Source of the DNA: Blastocatellia bacterium
GTDB lineage: Bacteria > Acidobacteriota > Blastocatellia > HR10 > J050
Direction of reading: 5' to 3'
Length of the DNA: 64,000 bases
NCBI GenBank assembly: GCA_026985075.1
Contig: JALSQX010000066.1
Location: 1-64,000, forward strand
The notes under the pieces are model-generated. The model searched no databases, was not told the DNA's origin, and was given only the letters and a program-made list of their open reading frames with translations. A program made the position numbers and the translations under genes. Below, one piece after another: positions 36,079 through 45,133 of this stretch (positions within the stretch are counted from its first letter, which is position 1; every line of letters starts with the position of its first letter).

Positions 36079-38765
36079 TGATCTCCTCTCTGCCCGGTCA
36101 ACTCCAGTAAGAGATTTTGCGCTTTTTCGAACCAGGGCGCAATCTCTAATGAGCGGAGGACGGCTCGCTTGGCTTCCGCCCGCCGGCCTTGAGCCAGAAG
36201 AGCTCTGGCCAGATAGTAATACGGCGCGGCGCGATCCACCGGCCGAAGCGCCAGCAGGACGCGAAACTCGCGTTCCGCTCGGACGGGCTGGTCGTGTTCC
36301 AAATAGAATTGACCGGCACGAAGATGCCATTCCGCATCGAAGGGATCGATGAAGACGCACCGTTGCAGCATCGCCGCAGTGCGCTCGACATCACCTTCCT
36401 CGGCGAGGAGCCAGGCCAGTCGATTATGCGCCGGGACATTCGTCTCATCGATATCGACCAGTCGCTGAAGAACGGCGATGGCCTGCCGGCGCTCCCCGCG
36501 CTGCTCATGGAGCTCGGCCAATACCCAATAAGGGTTCTCCTCGCCGGTGTAGTAAGGGAATAGCTCGATCGCTCGTTGAAGATGTTCGATGGCTCTGGCG
36601 ATGTCGCCTCGACGCCGATACAGCAGCCCCAGTCGCCAATGAGCGAAGAAACTCTCCGGGTTCTTCACCAACATGCGGCGCAAAGCGCCTTCGGTCACTG
36701 TCCGATGTGACGGACCCAGAACATCGAAGTCCAGCGCGCGCCGATAGCTGGCCGTTATTTCATCGACATAAGCGCGAAAGGCGCGATCGAATTCTTCGGC
36801 ATTCATCCCCAGCACGCGCGCGAGCGCCTCCTCCGTCGTGGCATTCTGTTTATATGCCTCTAGCAGTTTCAGGATTGCCGGGAAGCCGAATCGTTCATCG
36901 ATGAATGCGCATATGAGCGAGGCCTGGAAATAGGCCAGCGCCAGCGCCTCCGGCGATGACGGTCGGAGAAAGGCGCCATCCAATTCGGCGATGGGAACGA
37001 ATCGCCCATCCACGAATGCTTTCAGTGAGCCGATCGTCCAATCGTCGCCCCACCCGGGTCGCGCTCGCCGCTCTTCGTAAACGGAGAGGCCTTCGGAGAA
37101 CCAGCGAGGAATCTTGTAATCGGTCATCTGAAGCGTGATCACGTGAACGAATTCGTGCCAGGCCGTGCTCCCCCAATTGAAGTGACCGGCGGGACGGGCG
37201 GCCGGAGAATCCATGGCGATGACCGGGCCGAAACAGACGCCCAGCGCTCCCAGCCCCGGCAAGCCCACGGTGCGAACGGCGAAGTCGGCGTGATGGGGGA
37301 AGACTTCGCAAATGATCGGACTGCGCGGCGTGAATCGATATCTGACCGTCAACGTCCGATAGGCTTCTTCCAGCAACGAGACGAGATACGGTCCGAGCAC
37401 ATCGCTCTCCTCGGGCGCCATCTTGATGAGGAAGTGTTGACTGATCGTCTCCCGATACTGGCGCATGCGGTCCAGGAGATCGAGCGTATTCTTGGTCCAC
37501 AGGTTGAACGGATCGCCTTGGAACGCTCGTTCCAGTATCCGGCGGCCTTCGCGCTCTTGGCCAATACGCAACAAATTGATCCCCAGCGTGGCATATGCGT
37601 TCCACAAGCGAGGTGAAAGCTCAATGGCCCGCCGCGCGAATTCAACGGCGCGGTGATAGCGGCGATGAATGACGGCGAATTCGGCCAGCGTGTGATAGAG
37701 TTGGCCATAGCGTGGATTGATGCGCAGAACCGTTGCGATGTCCTGCTGCAAGGCGTCCGGGCGATTTTGTAAATAATCGGCCACCGCCCGCAAGGCATGG
37801 GCTTCCAGTGATCGCGGATTGATGCTGAGGGCGCGCTGGAGGGCATCTCGGGCTTCCCGGAATTGATCGGCTTCCAGGTGAAGCGCGGCTTTCAGCGTGT
37901 ACGCGTCCACCAGATGCGGATTGATGTTCAGCGCGCGTTCCAGAGCCTGCCAGACCATCGGGCCTCCATCGATGCGGCGACTCCGGGCCAATCCCAGATG
38001 GGCTCGCGCACTGTGAGGATTGATCTTCAAGGCATCGCGGAAAAAGCTCGCCGCTTCGGCATAGTTATATTTCTCGATGTACAATTCGCCGGCACAAAGA
38101 TAGGCATCAATATACGTGGGATCACGTTCGATGGCGTCCAGGTAAAGCTCATTGGCCTCATGATAGCGCTCCACGTGAGCCAGCGCCTGAGCGATCAACG
38201 TGAGCTCGTCGGCGCGGATGACGCGTCGACTGTTGTAAGAGGCGACGAGTTTCTGAAACTGCGTTTGGGCTTCTTCCATCCGACCCAACGTCGTGAGCGC
38301 GAGGCCGGCATTGAGCGTGGCTCGCAACGCGTCCGCGCCGCTTCCTTCTCTCGCCGCTCGTTGAAACTCCACGAGAGCATCTTCGTAGCGACCGAGGATG
38401 AGATAGAGTTCGCCGCGCTGATTCCTGAGCGCCGCGCGATCGGGATGACGAGCGAGAAATTGCGCCACGGCCCTTTCGGCCTTCTCGTATTGACCGGTCT
38501 CCAGGTAAACGCGAAGCAGGCCTTGCTGTGCCTGCTGGTGATCCGGGTCCGCTTGGAGGATGGCGGTGAACACGCGGATCGCTTCCCGATATTGACCGCG
38601 GTTCACATATTCCCAACCGCGAGCAGTGGATTGACCCTCAACGCGCCCACTGGACGAGCAGATGATGGAGAGACTCACCACGAGCAGCATGCCGATGAGT
38701 CTCGCGGGAGGCGAGAGCCAGCTTAATGTTGGCCATCCTCGGCGATGATGAAATCGGCTGGTCAT
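36075..38765 (-). CDS. Exported TPR protein with peptidase-MA metalloprotease domain
   Basis: An 896-aa protein: signal peptide (about residues 20-42), many TPR repeats on both sides, and in the middle a gluzincin-type peptidase-MA domain with H537-E-F-V-H541 and a downstream WFSEGLSVYEE that supplies the Glu ligand. The metal site looks complete, so an active zinc protease is likely; substrates unknown. C-terminal TPRs resume after about residue 680. The gene overlaps both neighbours by four bases, a sign of tight coupling to the C13-like and DUF4159 genes. Confidence 0.88.
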   Translation of the reverse strand: MTSRFHHRRGWPTLSWLSPPARLIGMLLVVSLSIICSSSGRVEGQSTARGWEYVNRGQYREAIRVFTAILQADPDHQQAQQGLLRVYLETGQYEKAERAVAQFLARHPDRAALRNQRGELYLILGRYEDALVEFQRAAREGSGADALRATLNAGLALTTLGRMEEAQTQFQKLVASYNSRRVIRADELTLIAQALAHVERYHEANELYLDAIERDPTYIDAYLCAGELYIEKYNYAEAASFFRDALKINPHSARAHLGLARSRRIDGGPMVWQALERALNINPHLVDAYTLKAALHLEADQFREARDALQRALSINPRSLEAHALRAVADYLQNRPDALQQDIATVLRINPRYGQLYHTLAEFAVIHRRYHRAVEFARRAIELSPRLWNAYATLGINLLRIGQEREGRRILERAFQGDPFNLWTKNTLDLLDRMRQYRETISQHFLIKMAPEESDVLGPYLVSLLEEAYRTLTVRYRFTPRSPIICEVFPHHADFAVRTVGLPGLGALGVCFGPVIAMDSPAARPAGHFNWGSTAWHEFVHVITLQMTDYKIPRWFSEGLSVYEERRARPGWGDDWTIGSLKAFVDGRFVPIAELDGAFLRPSSPEALALAYFQASLICAFIDERFGFPAILKLLEAYKQNATTEEALARVLGMNAEEFDRAFRAYVDEITASYRRALDFDVLGPSHRTVTEGALRRMLVKNPESFFAHWRLGLLYRRRGDIARAIEHLQRAIELFPYYTGEENPYWVLAELHEQRGERRQAIAVLQRLVDIDETNVPAHNRLAWLLAEEGDVERTAAMLQRCVFIDPFDAEWHLRAGQFYLEHDQPVRAEREFRVLLALRPVDRAAPYYYLARALLAQGRRAEAKRAVLRSLEIAPWFEKAQNLLLELTGQRGDQ

Positions 38766-39787
38766 CGTTTCTGTCGCGCCTTGATCGACTGGTTCACGCG
38801 GGCCAGTCGAACGAGGAGTTTTTCCAATTGGGCGTCGTAAGCGGTCGGTGACATTTCCGCCTTCCGCGCCTTCAGGGCTTCAATGGCGCGCTCCAGTTGT
38901 TCTTTCTCATCCAGCAACTGCTGGAGAATGGGATCATCAACGGCCTCTGCTGATGGGCGAGCGTCAAGATACATCGTTCGAGCCAACCGGCCATCGCCTT
39001 CTGTGGCGTCCTGGTGGCCGACCTGATCACCATTATCGTCGAGCATAGCGTGTTCGGTGGCGAGAATGCCTCGTCGCTTATACCATTCGGCCGTCATCCT
39101 GGTGGCATAAATGAAGGCTTCCAACAGGGAAATGCGTTGGTTTTTGTCCGTATCGGCCTGATCCGCCTTGAAGGCCTCGATGAAGAATTCGGCAAATCGC
39201 GTGGCGTTGCGCTCATAGCCACTTCGCGTCGCCGTGATCACAATACGTCCCGGTTGGCTCAGCGGTTTGATGAACGCGCCGCTGGCGCTGGCCGCATTCA
39301 CCAGGATGACGGTGTCGGTGGGCAGCGCGTCCAATAAACGGTCGAAATCCTCGGCGGTCAAATCGGGTCCCGAGAGATTGAACTTGGCCTGTTGACCATC
39401 GAAGCTCCCGTGGCCGACGAGAAAGACGAAGACGAGATCGCCCGGCTTCACCATAGTCTTGAGTCGCTCGAACGTCGATCGGACCTCGATCGCCGTCGCG
39501 CGGGCGGTGTTCGCTCTCGTCGTGTCAGATGGCGAGCTCGTGAGATAGAAGAGGTGATCTTCGGCAAACTCCAATTGGCCGCGGAGCAGATCGACCATGG
39601 CGTCGGTCCAATTTCGGAAGCGTTGAGCATAGAGGGGGTCGCCGCCCACGCCCTCGATGATGACGGCGAATCGGTCGGGTGTCCCTGGTCCTCGATCCGC
39701 CGTTCGTTGAGAGGGGGCGGTGATCACGAATGAGAGACACATCGTGACGAACAACGAACAACGGATGATGCCGGATAATCCCATCAT
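38762..39787 (-). CDS. C13/caspase-like protein with missing catalytic Cys
   Basis: A 341-aa exported protein of the C13 (legumain-like) clan-CD fold. A signal peptide is followed by RFAVIIEGVGGDPLYAQRF, the His-containing VFLVGHGSFDG (His126), and VILVNAASASGAF where the catalytic Cys should stand: Ser167 is at that place. Later conserved parts (ITATRSGYERNATRFAEFF) remain. A C-terminal coiled coil (ILQQLLDEKEQLERAIEAL) ends the protein. It therefore looks like a pseudo-protease. ATG 39787 overlaps the upstream stop as ATGA; an upstream start at 39868 is unlikely. Its stop overlaps the start of the next gene. Confidence 0.78.
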   Translation of the reverse strand: MMGLSGIIRCSLFVTMCLSFVITAPSQRTADRGPGTPDRFAVIIEGVGGDPLYAQRFRNWTDAMVDLLRGQLEFAEDHLFYLTSSPSDTTRANTARATAIEVRSTFERLKTMVKPGDLVFVFLVGHGSFDGQQAKFNLSGPDLTAEDFDRLLDALPTDTVILVNAASASGAFIKPLSQPGRIVITATRSGYERNATRFAEFFIEAFKADQADTDKNQRISLLEAFIYATRMTAEWYKRRGILATEHAMLDDNGDQVGHQDATEGDGRLARTMYLDARPSAEAVDDPILQQLLDEKEQLERAIEALKARKAEMSPTAYDAQLEKLLVRLARVNQSIKARQKR

Positions 39788-42045
39788 GGTAATCGATGTC
39801 GTTTCCTCAACAGCCATTCCAGGCTGGCCAGCCCGATGAGCACCAAGAAATTGATCGGCATGTCCCACAACTCTTTGGTGATGCGCATGGACGCAGCATT
39901 CTCCTGATAGACGATCTCCTCGGGCAGCCGATGCGCCGTCTCCGACGTGTAATACCGTCCACCGGTTTCCTCGGCTAATCGGCGGAGGAAGTCAACATGC
40001 TGCTCGGCGTCACGGAATTCGCGATGGACATCGCCGACGATGAACCCGGCGTGGGCGCGACCGATGATGTCTCCCTGGCGTTGGGCCGTGACCTCTAAGC
40101 GGTGAATGCCGCGTTCCCGCGACGTCCACTCGCCGACGTAACCTCCGCCTTCGGGCGTCCATTCGAGTTGGACGATATCTCGCCTTCCGTTCGGTGCGCT
40201 GATGCGGGCCGTGACCGTGGCATCGCGAAGCGGATGGAACGCGCGACTGTAAACGTCGGCGCGTATGCGCACGACGTCGCCGAGATCATAAGCATCGCGA
40301 TCGGTGGTGACCATCACCGGATCGGGCGCTTCATTGACCAGGTAGCGCAGCAGTTGCTTCCAGAAACGCTCGTGCGACTGATCTTCGAACGGTCGTTGCA
40401 TTTGCCAACGCCAGGAATCTTCGGCCATGAACGCCAGACTGCGCCCGCGACCATAACGCTGATAGACGAGCAGAGGGACGGGCGGCCCGTGATCCGAGCG
40501 CCCTTCGAGGAGAATGATGGCTCCCGGCTTCACGCCGGAGGGAACCTCGCGTACGGTCACCGCTGGCAAGGCGTTCCATATCTCGGCATTCATGACCGCA
40601 TCGTCGCTGAGTCGCGTGATGGCGTGAAGCGTTCCATTGAACGTCAGCCGAGGATGTACGCGCCGTAGCGCGGCAGCGGGCGCTTGGTCGTTCAGATAGA
40701 TGGGCAGCAGGTCGGCAATAGGCGTGGTCGCATAGCCACCGGCGGAAAACGCCCGTCGCCCGCCGAGCATGAGGAACCCGCCGCCTCGTTCGGCGACGAA
40801 CGCTTCGATATTCTTCAATTGCTCGAAGGAGAAGAAGGTCGCTTCCACGCTCCCCAGGATGAGGCCCTTGAAGCGGAAGAGATCCTCTTTGGTTTGTGGG
40901 AATCCATCGGCCAGTTCATCAGGCGTCTCGACGCCCTGTCGATAATACTTGTTCTTGGCCGTGCGCAGGAGTGAGGTGAGCGTCACGTTCTTCTCCTCGT
41001 TGAGAGCTGCTCGCAGTTTTCCATATTCCCAGCGCGGTTCCCCTTCCACGTAGAGAATTCGGGGATGGGCGTCGCGGACCATCACCATCGCCTCGCGTCG
41101 ATTATTCTCATCGATGAGTTCGTCAGGCAGCGGTTCGACGACGAACGTATAGCGCTTCAATCCCGCACCAGCGGGAGTGAAATCGATGGTGATCGGTTGC
41201 ACCTGGTGCCCATGAGGGAGTTCGACCATCCGCGACCGGATGGTACGCTCTCCTTCCTGGACGAGTACGCGTGCGCGTCGAACTCGATCACTCTTGATGG
41301 TGAGACTCGCCCTGATAGTGGAACCCTGGAGGATGGATCGCGGGAGGTCGACTTTAGCGAGTTCGATATCGCGATCGAAATGCGCCCGACCGAGACCCAC
41401 GATATAAAGCGGGACGCGACGCGCCTTGAGCGTGTTGATGAGCGGGAGGAAATCGGCGTTCACTGTGTTCGCTCCATCGCTCATGAGCACAATGGCCGAC
41501 AGGGGAAGACCGCGAAAATCATCGAGCGCTGTTTCGATGGCGGCAGCCAGGTCGGTCCCCTCGCCCGACGCCGTAAGAGAGAGGGTCGGATCTCGACGAG
41601 CTTTCCGGGAGAAGGCATAGAGGCGGAGTTTGAACTTCTCATTGAGTCGTTGATGAAACGCACTTGATGCGCTCAATAGCCGTTGCACCACATCGATGCG
41701 TCGCCCATCAGCTTCATCGGCAATACTCATGCTCTGTGAATCGTCGGCCAGCAGAGCGACGAAGCTGCGCTGAGGGATGACGACCGAGAGGCGAATCACC
41801 GGCTGAAGCAGGCAAACGAAGAGCATCCAGAGCAATCCCGTCCGAAGCGCGATCAGGCCGAATTTCGTTCTGGTGGGGAGGGGCGTCCCTGTCCGGGAGT
41901 AGCTGAGAAACGCGAGGATCAACAATCCCACCAGCAAGAGCACTATCCATTCGGTGGAGAGCCCGGAGGCGAAAGCGATCTCACCACGGCGAAAGACGAT
42001 GGGTTGGTATTTGAATAGAAACTCGAACCATCTATCCATCATCAA
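39784..42045 (-). CDS. vWA membrane protein with GATase-like domain
   Basis: A 753-aa protein and probably the first gene of the operon. Two N-terminal transmembrane helices (about residues 32-50 and 65-85) precede a vWA domain with metal motif LADDSQSM, then a beta-rich part, a GATase-1-like segment (HPRILYVEGEPRWEYGKL, FKGLILGSVEA, FVAERGGGFLMLGG), a second beta domain and a final helix near 728-745 (MPINFLVLIGLASLEWLL). This architecture is common in MoxR-linked operons of Acidobacteriota and Planctomycetes, biochemically undefined. Confidence 0.85.
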   Translation of the reverse strand: MMMDRWFEFLFKYQPIVFRRGEIAFASGLSTEWIVLLLVGLLILAFLSYSRTGTPLPTRTKFGLIALRTGLLWMLFVCLLQPVIRLSVVIPQRSFVALLADDSQSMSIADEADGRRIDVVQRLLSASSAFHQRLNEKFKLRLYAFSRKARRDPTLSLTASGEGTDLAAAIETALDDFRGLPLSAIVLMSDGANTVNADFLPLINTLKARRVPLYIVGLGRAHFDRDIELAKVDLPRSILQGSTIRASLTIKSDRVRRARVLVQEGERTIRSRMVELPHGHQVQPITIDFTPAGAGLKRYTFVVEPLPDELIDENNRREAMVMVRDAHPRILYVEGEPRWEYGKLRAALNEEKNVTLTSLLRTAKNKYYRQGVETPDELADGFPQTKEDLFRFKGLILGSVEATFFSFEQLKNIEAFVAERGGGFLMLGGRRAFSAGGYATTPIADLLPIYLNDQAPAAALRRVHPRLTFNGTLHAITRLSDDAVMNAEIWNALPAVTVREVPSGVKPGAIILLEGRSDHGPPVPLLVYQRYGRGRSLAFMAEDSWRWQMQRPFEDQSHERFWKQLLRYLVNEAPDPVMVTTDRDAYDLGDVVRIRADVYSRAFHPLRDATVTARISAPNGRRDIVQLEWTPEGGGYVGEWTSRERGIHRLEVTAQRQGDIIGRAHAGFIVGDVHREFRDAEQHVDFLRRLAEETGGRYYTSETAHRLPEEIVYQENAASMRITKELWDMPINFLVLIGLASLEWLLRKRHRLP

Positions 42046-42396
42046 CCACTGCCCTCATCCCTCTCCCCCATCCCGTATGGTTCCCGGCTTGAGGTCCTCC
42101 TTCATTGTAGACGATGCTCGAAACGAGGTAAACCGGAGCGGGGTAAAAACTTGTAATGGCGTTCTCGGTCGCCCTCATGATGAGGACGCCACGGATGGGG
42201 AGAGAAAGGTCTCCTGACGCCGAACGGCGAAGCGCGCGTTTCGAGGCTCGCATTTCATGCGGCCATTCTCGATGTTCATCGGCTCCGATTGAGCGACGGT
42301 TCCATGAGGACCGGGGACTCTTCTCCGACGCATGAAACCGCGTTGTTGCTAGTCGCCTTGCTTGCTGTCCGACCGGGTTCCTGATACCATGTAGTC
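42046..42396. other. Divergent intergenic region
   Basis: Lies between the minus-strand MoxR operon and the plus-strand VWFA gene, so it should hold both promoters. I see no convincing -10/-35 pair and no gene. Confidence 0.45.
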
Positions 42397-43566
42397 ATGA
42401 TGGCGAAACACAGGATGCGCACACGACTTGGGTATCTTTTGTTCGGGGCCATTGTGTTCATCGGGTTGGTCATTCCACCTCCTCGAGTGACGGGGGCCTG
42501 GGAGAATCTCGCGCTCGTGCCGCAGGCCGGCCGTCGTCCGGAGCGACGCCCACGACCGAAGGCGGCCGAGCAAAGTGGAGAGAAGAAACCGGCCACTCAA
42601 CGGAAAAAGAAGCCGCCGGTGGTCGAGGCGCCATCCGAACAGGCTATCCAACTGGAGGCCAAATTGGTGACCGTACCCGTGGTCGTCTTCGATAAGAAGG
42701 GCAATCTGTTCACCAAGCTGAAGAAGGAGAACTTCGCCGTTTACGAGGACAACGTCCGGCAAGAGATCGTCACCTTCGCCGGCGAAGAAGCTCCATTGAC
42801 CATGGTCATGCTCATCGAGTACAGCCGCATCATCCAGTGGATTCGCTATGAGGTTATCAATCCGGCGGGCATCTTCGTCACGCGGTTCGTGAAGCCGGGC
42901 GATTATATCGCCATCGTGGCTTTCGATATTCGTCCCAAAGTGCTGGTCGATTTCACCAGCAATCCCGGCGAGTTGCTCAACGCGGTCAATATTCTCATTC
43001 GCAATCTGCCGGCGTTCAGCGAGGCCAATCTCTACGATGCGTTGAAGTTCGTCCTGGAAGGGGGGACGGTCGATGGAGAGGAATACGGCGGCCTGGCTCA
43101 GGTGAAAGGGCGCACCTCGGTCTTGTTGATCGCTACCGGCATCGATACGTTCAGCCGGATCAACTATGACCAGGCGCGCAAAATCGTGGCCAATGCCGGC
43201 GTGCCCATCTACATCATCGGCGTGGGCGAGCTGGCTTATATTCTGGCCGAACCCTATCTCTCCGGGCCTCAGCGATTGACCTTCCTTCAGGCCCAGAATG
43301 CGCTACGCACTTTCGCCGAATCCTCTGGCGGCCGATTTTACAGCGTGCGATTTCAAGGAGCCTTGCCCTCGGTGCTGGATTCCATCTCCACGATGATGCG
43401 CCATCAATATGTGCTCGGTTACAGCCCGTCGACGCCGCGAAAGAAAGGAAAGAAACACAAGATCACCGTGCTCGTCGATGTCAATGGCGACGGGAAACCG
43501 GATAATAAGCAATTAGAAGTGCAATACCGCCGGTTCTACATCGAACCCAAAGACGATGCCAAGTAG
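42397..43566 (+). CDS. VWFA-related acidobacterial-type protein, degenerate metal site
   Basis: A 389-aa exported protein: signal peptide (RLGYLLFGAIVFIGLVIPPP), a basic Pro/Lys-rich linker, then the Acidobacteriota VWFA-related domain with its usual lead-in (VTVPVVVFDKKGNLFTKLKKENFAVYEDN, in part). The position of the metal motif reads MLIEYSRI instead of D-x-S-x-S, so metal binding is doubtful. The domain ends with QYVLGYSP, normal for the family, and a Lys-rich beta segment. Function unknown; related proteins are often encoded near outer-membrane receptors. Confidence 0.83.
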   Translation: MMAKHRMRTRLGYLLFGAIVFIGLVIPPPRVTGAWENLALVPQAGRRPERRPRPKAAEQSGEKKPATQRKKKPPVVEAPSEQAIQLEAKLVTVPVVVFDKKGNLFTKLKKENFAVYEDNVRQEIVTFAGEEAPLTMVMLIEYSRIIQWIRYEVINPAGIFVTRFVKPGDYIAIVAFDIRPKVLVDFTSNPGELLNAVNILIRNLPAFSEANLYDALKFVLEGGTVDGEEYGGLAQVKGRTSVLLIATGIDTFSRINYDQARKIVANAGVPIYIIGVGELAYILAEPYLSGPQRLTFLQAQNALRTFAESSGGRFYSVRFQGALPSVLDSISTMMRHQYVLGYSPSTPRKKGKKHKITVLVDVNGDGKPDNKQLEVQYRRFYIEPKDDAK

Positions 43567-43784
43567 AGATGGGGAATGCAGTGGCGAGTCATAAGATGAG
43601 CTGATCGAGCAATCGCCGATGTTTCTTCGTGAGTGAAGGCGTTGTCCGCCGACTCCACCATCGCACGATCCCCTATCCTCTGTTCTCAACCAATTGAAGA
43701 AATTTTCGAGGGGTGAATCGTTTTTTATCGAAAAATACGTCTATTTCTAATGGAGACCTGTCCGTGAAGGGAGGAGTCGAACCC

Positions 43785-44141
43785 ATGTCAGTTCCAACGG
43801 CTATGTTGAGCATACCGAGAGGCGATGAGGGGCGCGAGCCGGTTGGGGCTGGTGACTCGCTCTCATCTCATCGGAGGTTCGCGCCCGTCGCCGACCGATC
43901 GATCGGGGCAGTGGAACAACCGTCCGACGTCGAGAGGATGGCTCATCCACCGGAATCGCTGGAGCAGGCCTGGGCACAATTCCTCCAGAAGCATGCTGGG
44001 AGAATGCTGGCTTTTCTCCGCTCATGGAGCTTCGATCATGATCAGGTGATGGATCGATTCGTATACATCTGTGAGAAGTTCACCGAAGACGGTTTTCGCA
44101 GATTCAGGTTGCATTCCACAGATCGCCCACCGAAATGGTAA
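43785..44141 (+). pseudogene. Truncated sigma-70 family sigma factor
   Basis: The reading frame has good start signals (GGGAGGAG before ATG 43785), an unconserved lead, and then a sigma region-2-like segment: AWAQFLQKHAGRMLAFLRSW, DQVMDRFVYICEKF and GFRRFR. Similarity stops at about base 44108, before the rest of region 2 and all of region 4, and the frame closes 33 bases later within sequence belonging to a PIN-toxin gene on the other strand. It is the front half of a sigma gene cut by a deletion or rearrangement. The product cannot be a working sigma factor. Confidence 0.65.
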
Positions 44142-44194
44142 ACAAAGATGTTGGCGTCGATAAAAACGCGGTCACCGTCCGAAAGCTCAGTCAA
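44042..44194 (-). pseudogene. Truncated PIN-domain toxin (VapC-like)
   Basis: From the TTG at 44194 the minus strand encodes LTELSDGDRVFIDANIFVYH and then FGGRSVEC, the start of a PIN ribonuclease with its first catalytic Asp (Asp13 in IDAN). Similarity ends at about base 44111; 22 unrelated codons follow to a stop at 44042, antisense to the sigma fragment. About 100 residues, including the remaining acidic residues, are missing, so no nuclease activity is expected. The start overlaps the antitoxin stop, as in intact toxin-antitoxin pairs. Confidence 0.7.
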
Positions 44195-44417
44195 CGTCAT
44201 ATTCGAGTTCTTTATCTTCCGCTATCCAACGAAGTGTCTCCTCATCCAGGGAGATACTCGCCCACGTCGTTTCGACCACGGCCATCGCCTGTTTCTCATC
44301 CACGGGTTCCGAGGCAGTCAGGTGTTCGATCCACTGATCGATCTGGCGGAGGAGTTGCTCGCGATCACGCTCGGATAAGCGCTGCAGCTTGGCGAGAATC
44401 TTTTGCTCTCCCGTCAT
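44187..44417 (-). CDS. Antitoxin of a broken PIN toxin-antitoxin pair
   Basis: A 76-aa protein from ATG 44417, which has GAGGAA six bases upstream. The N-terminal half is helical and charged (ILAKLQRLSERDREQLLRQI), the C-terminal half acidic (SISLDEETLRWIAEDKELEYD). It resembles small antitoxins paired with PIN toxins, though no DNA-binding motif is obvious. The overlap with the PIN start and the promoter upstream support the assignment. The toxin partner is truncated, so the antitoxin is an orphan. Confidence 0.65.
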   Translation of the reverse strand: MTGEQKILAKLQRLSERDREQLLRQIDQWIEHLTASEPVDEKQAMAVVETTWASISLDEETLRWIAEDKELEYDVD

Positions 44418-44454
44418 CGAATCTTCCTCACACCTTTTGATATTCACAAGTGCG

Positions 44455-44484
44455 AATGTACATCCGAAAATCTCTCACTGTCAA
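44455..44484 (-). promoter_or_regulatory. Sigma-70 promoter of the antitoxin gene
   Basis: TTGACA (44484-44479), 18 bases, TACATT (44460-44455), about 40 bases before the start codon. A TGTACA palindrome overlaps the -10 and could be the autoregulatory site. Confidence 0.6.
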
Positions 44485-45133
44485 GGACTTTCTTCTCCGT
44501 CGGTGCGATTGGAGCGCCTGTTCTCAGCCGAGCGGTCTGGAGATCGCGGGGAGCCACAGAGAAATCTAGTCATTGGGTTCAGGTCATAACTATCCTCTCG
44601 CCAGGCGCGGGCTATCCCCTCGTTCTAGGGGAAGGCCTTGCATTGGCACTCCATAGAGAGACCGGCCATATGCACAAGCAATCAGAGGAACGCCTGTTAG
44701 GGCGCCCGTCTTGAGACGATCGACCTTTTGATCCACTAAAAGAGCTGGAGGAGCAGTGCGAGAGGGCGCCTGTCTGCATGCGGGCACGCACAGGGAGGCG
44801 GAGAGCCTTCTTTACAGGATCACAGTGATCCCCAAAGCTGACGAGCGCCAGGGACTCCGGAGGTGAGCTCCAGGGCTTTGGGGAAATCGCGCGGCAGGTC
44901 AGTGAGGAGGGCTCGCCTCGGCCACTACTCCAGAGGGCCATCCCTCACCTCACAACTCGCCCGCGGAGAAACATCGCGCTTGGGGCTCATCGTGGGCGAG
45001 CGTCACTGATCCGAAGATGAACCCCGAGACCTGTTCGTAGATGCTCCCGCCGCTCGACATGGGGTGGACTCCACTCAGGGGATCAGGTCAGCTCGGCAAA
45101 CAGTCTCGACGTCGCTCCTGGTGGTGCGATTGC
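44485..45133. other. Intergenic region without a recognisable gene
   Basis: About 650 bases between the antitoxin promoter and the end of the VWFA gene. No coding sequence, RNA gene or clear hairpin was found. Confidence 0.5.
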
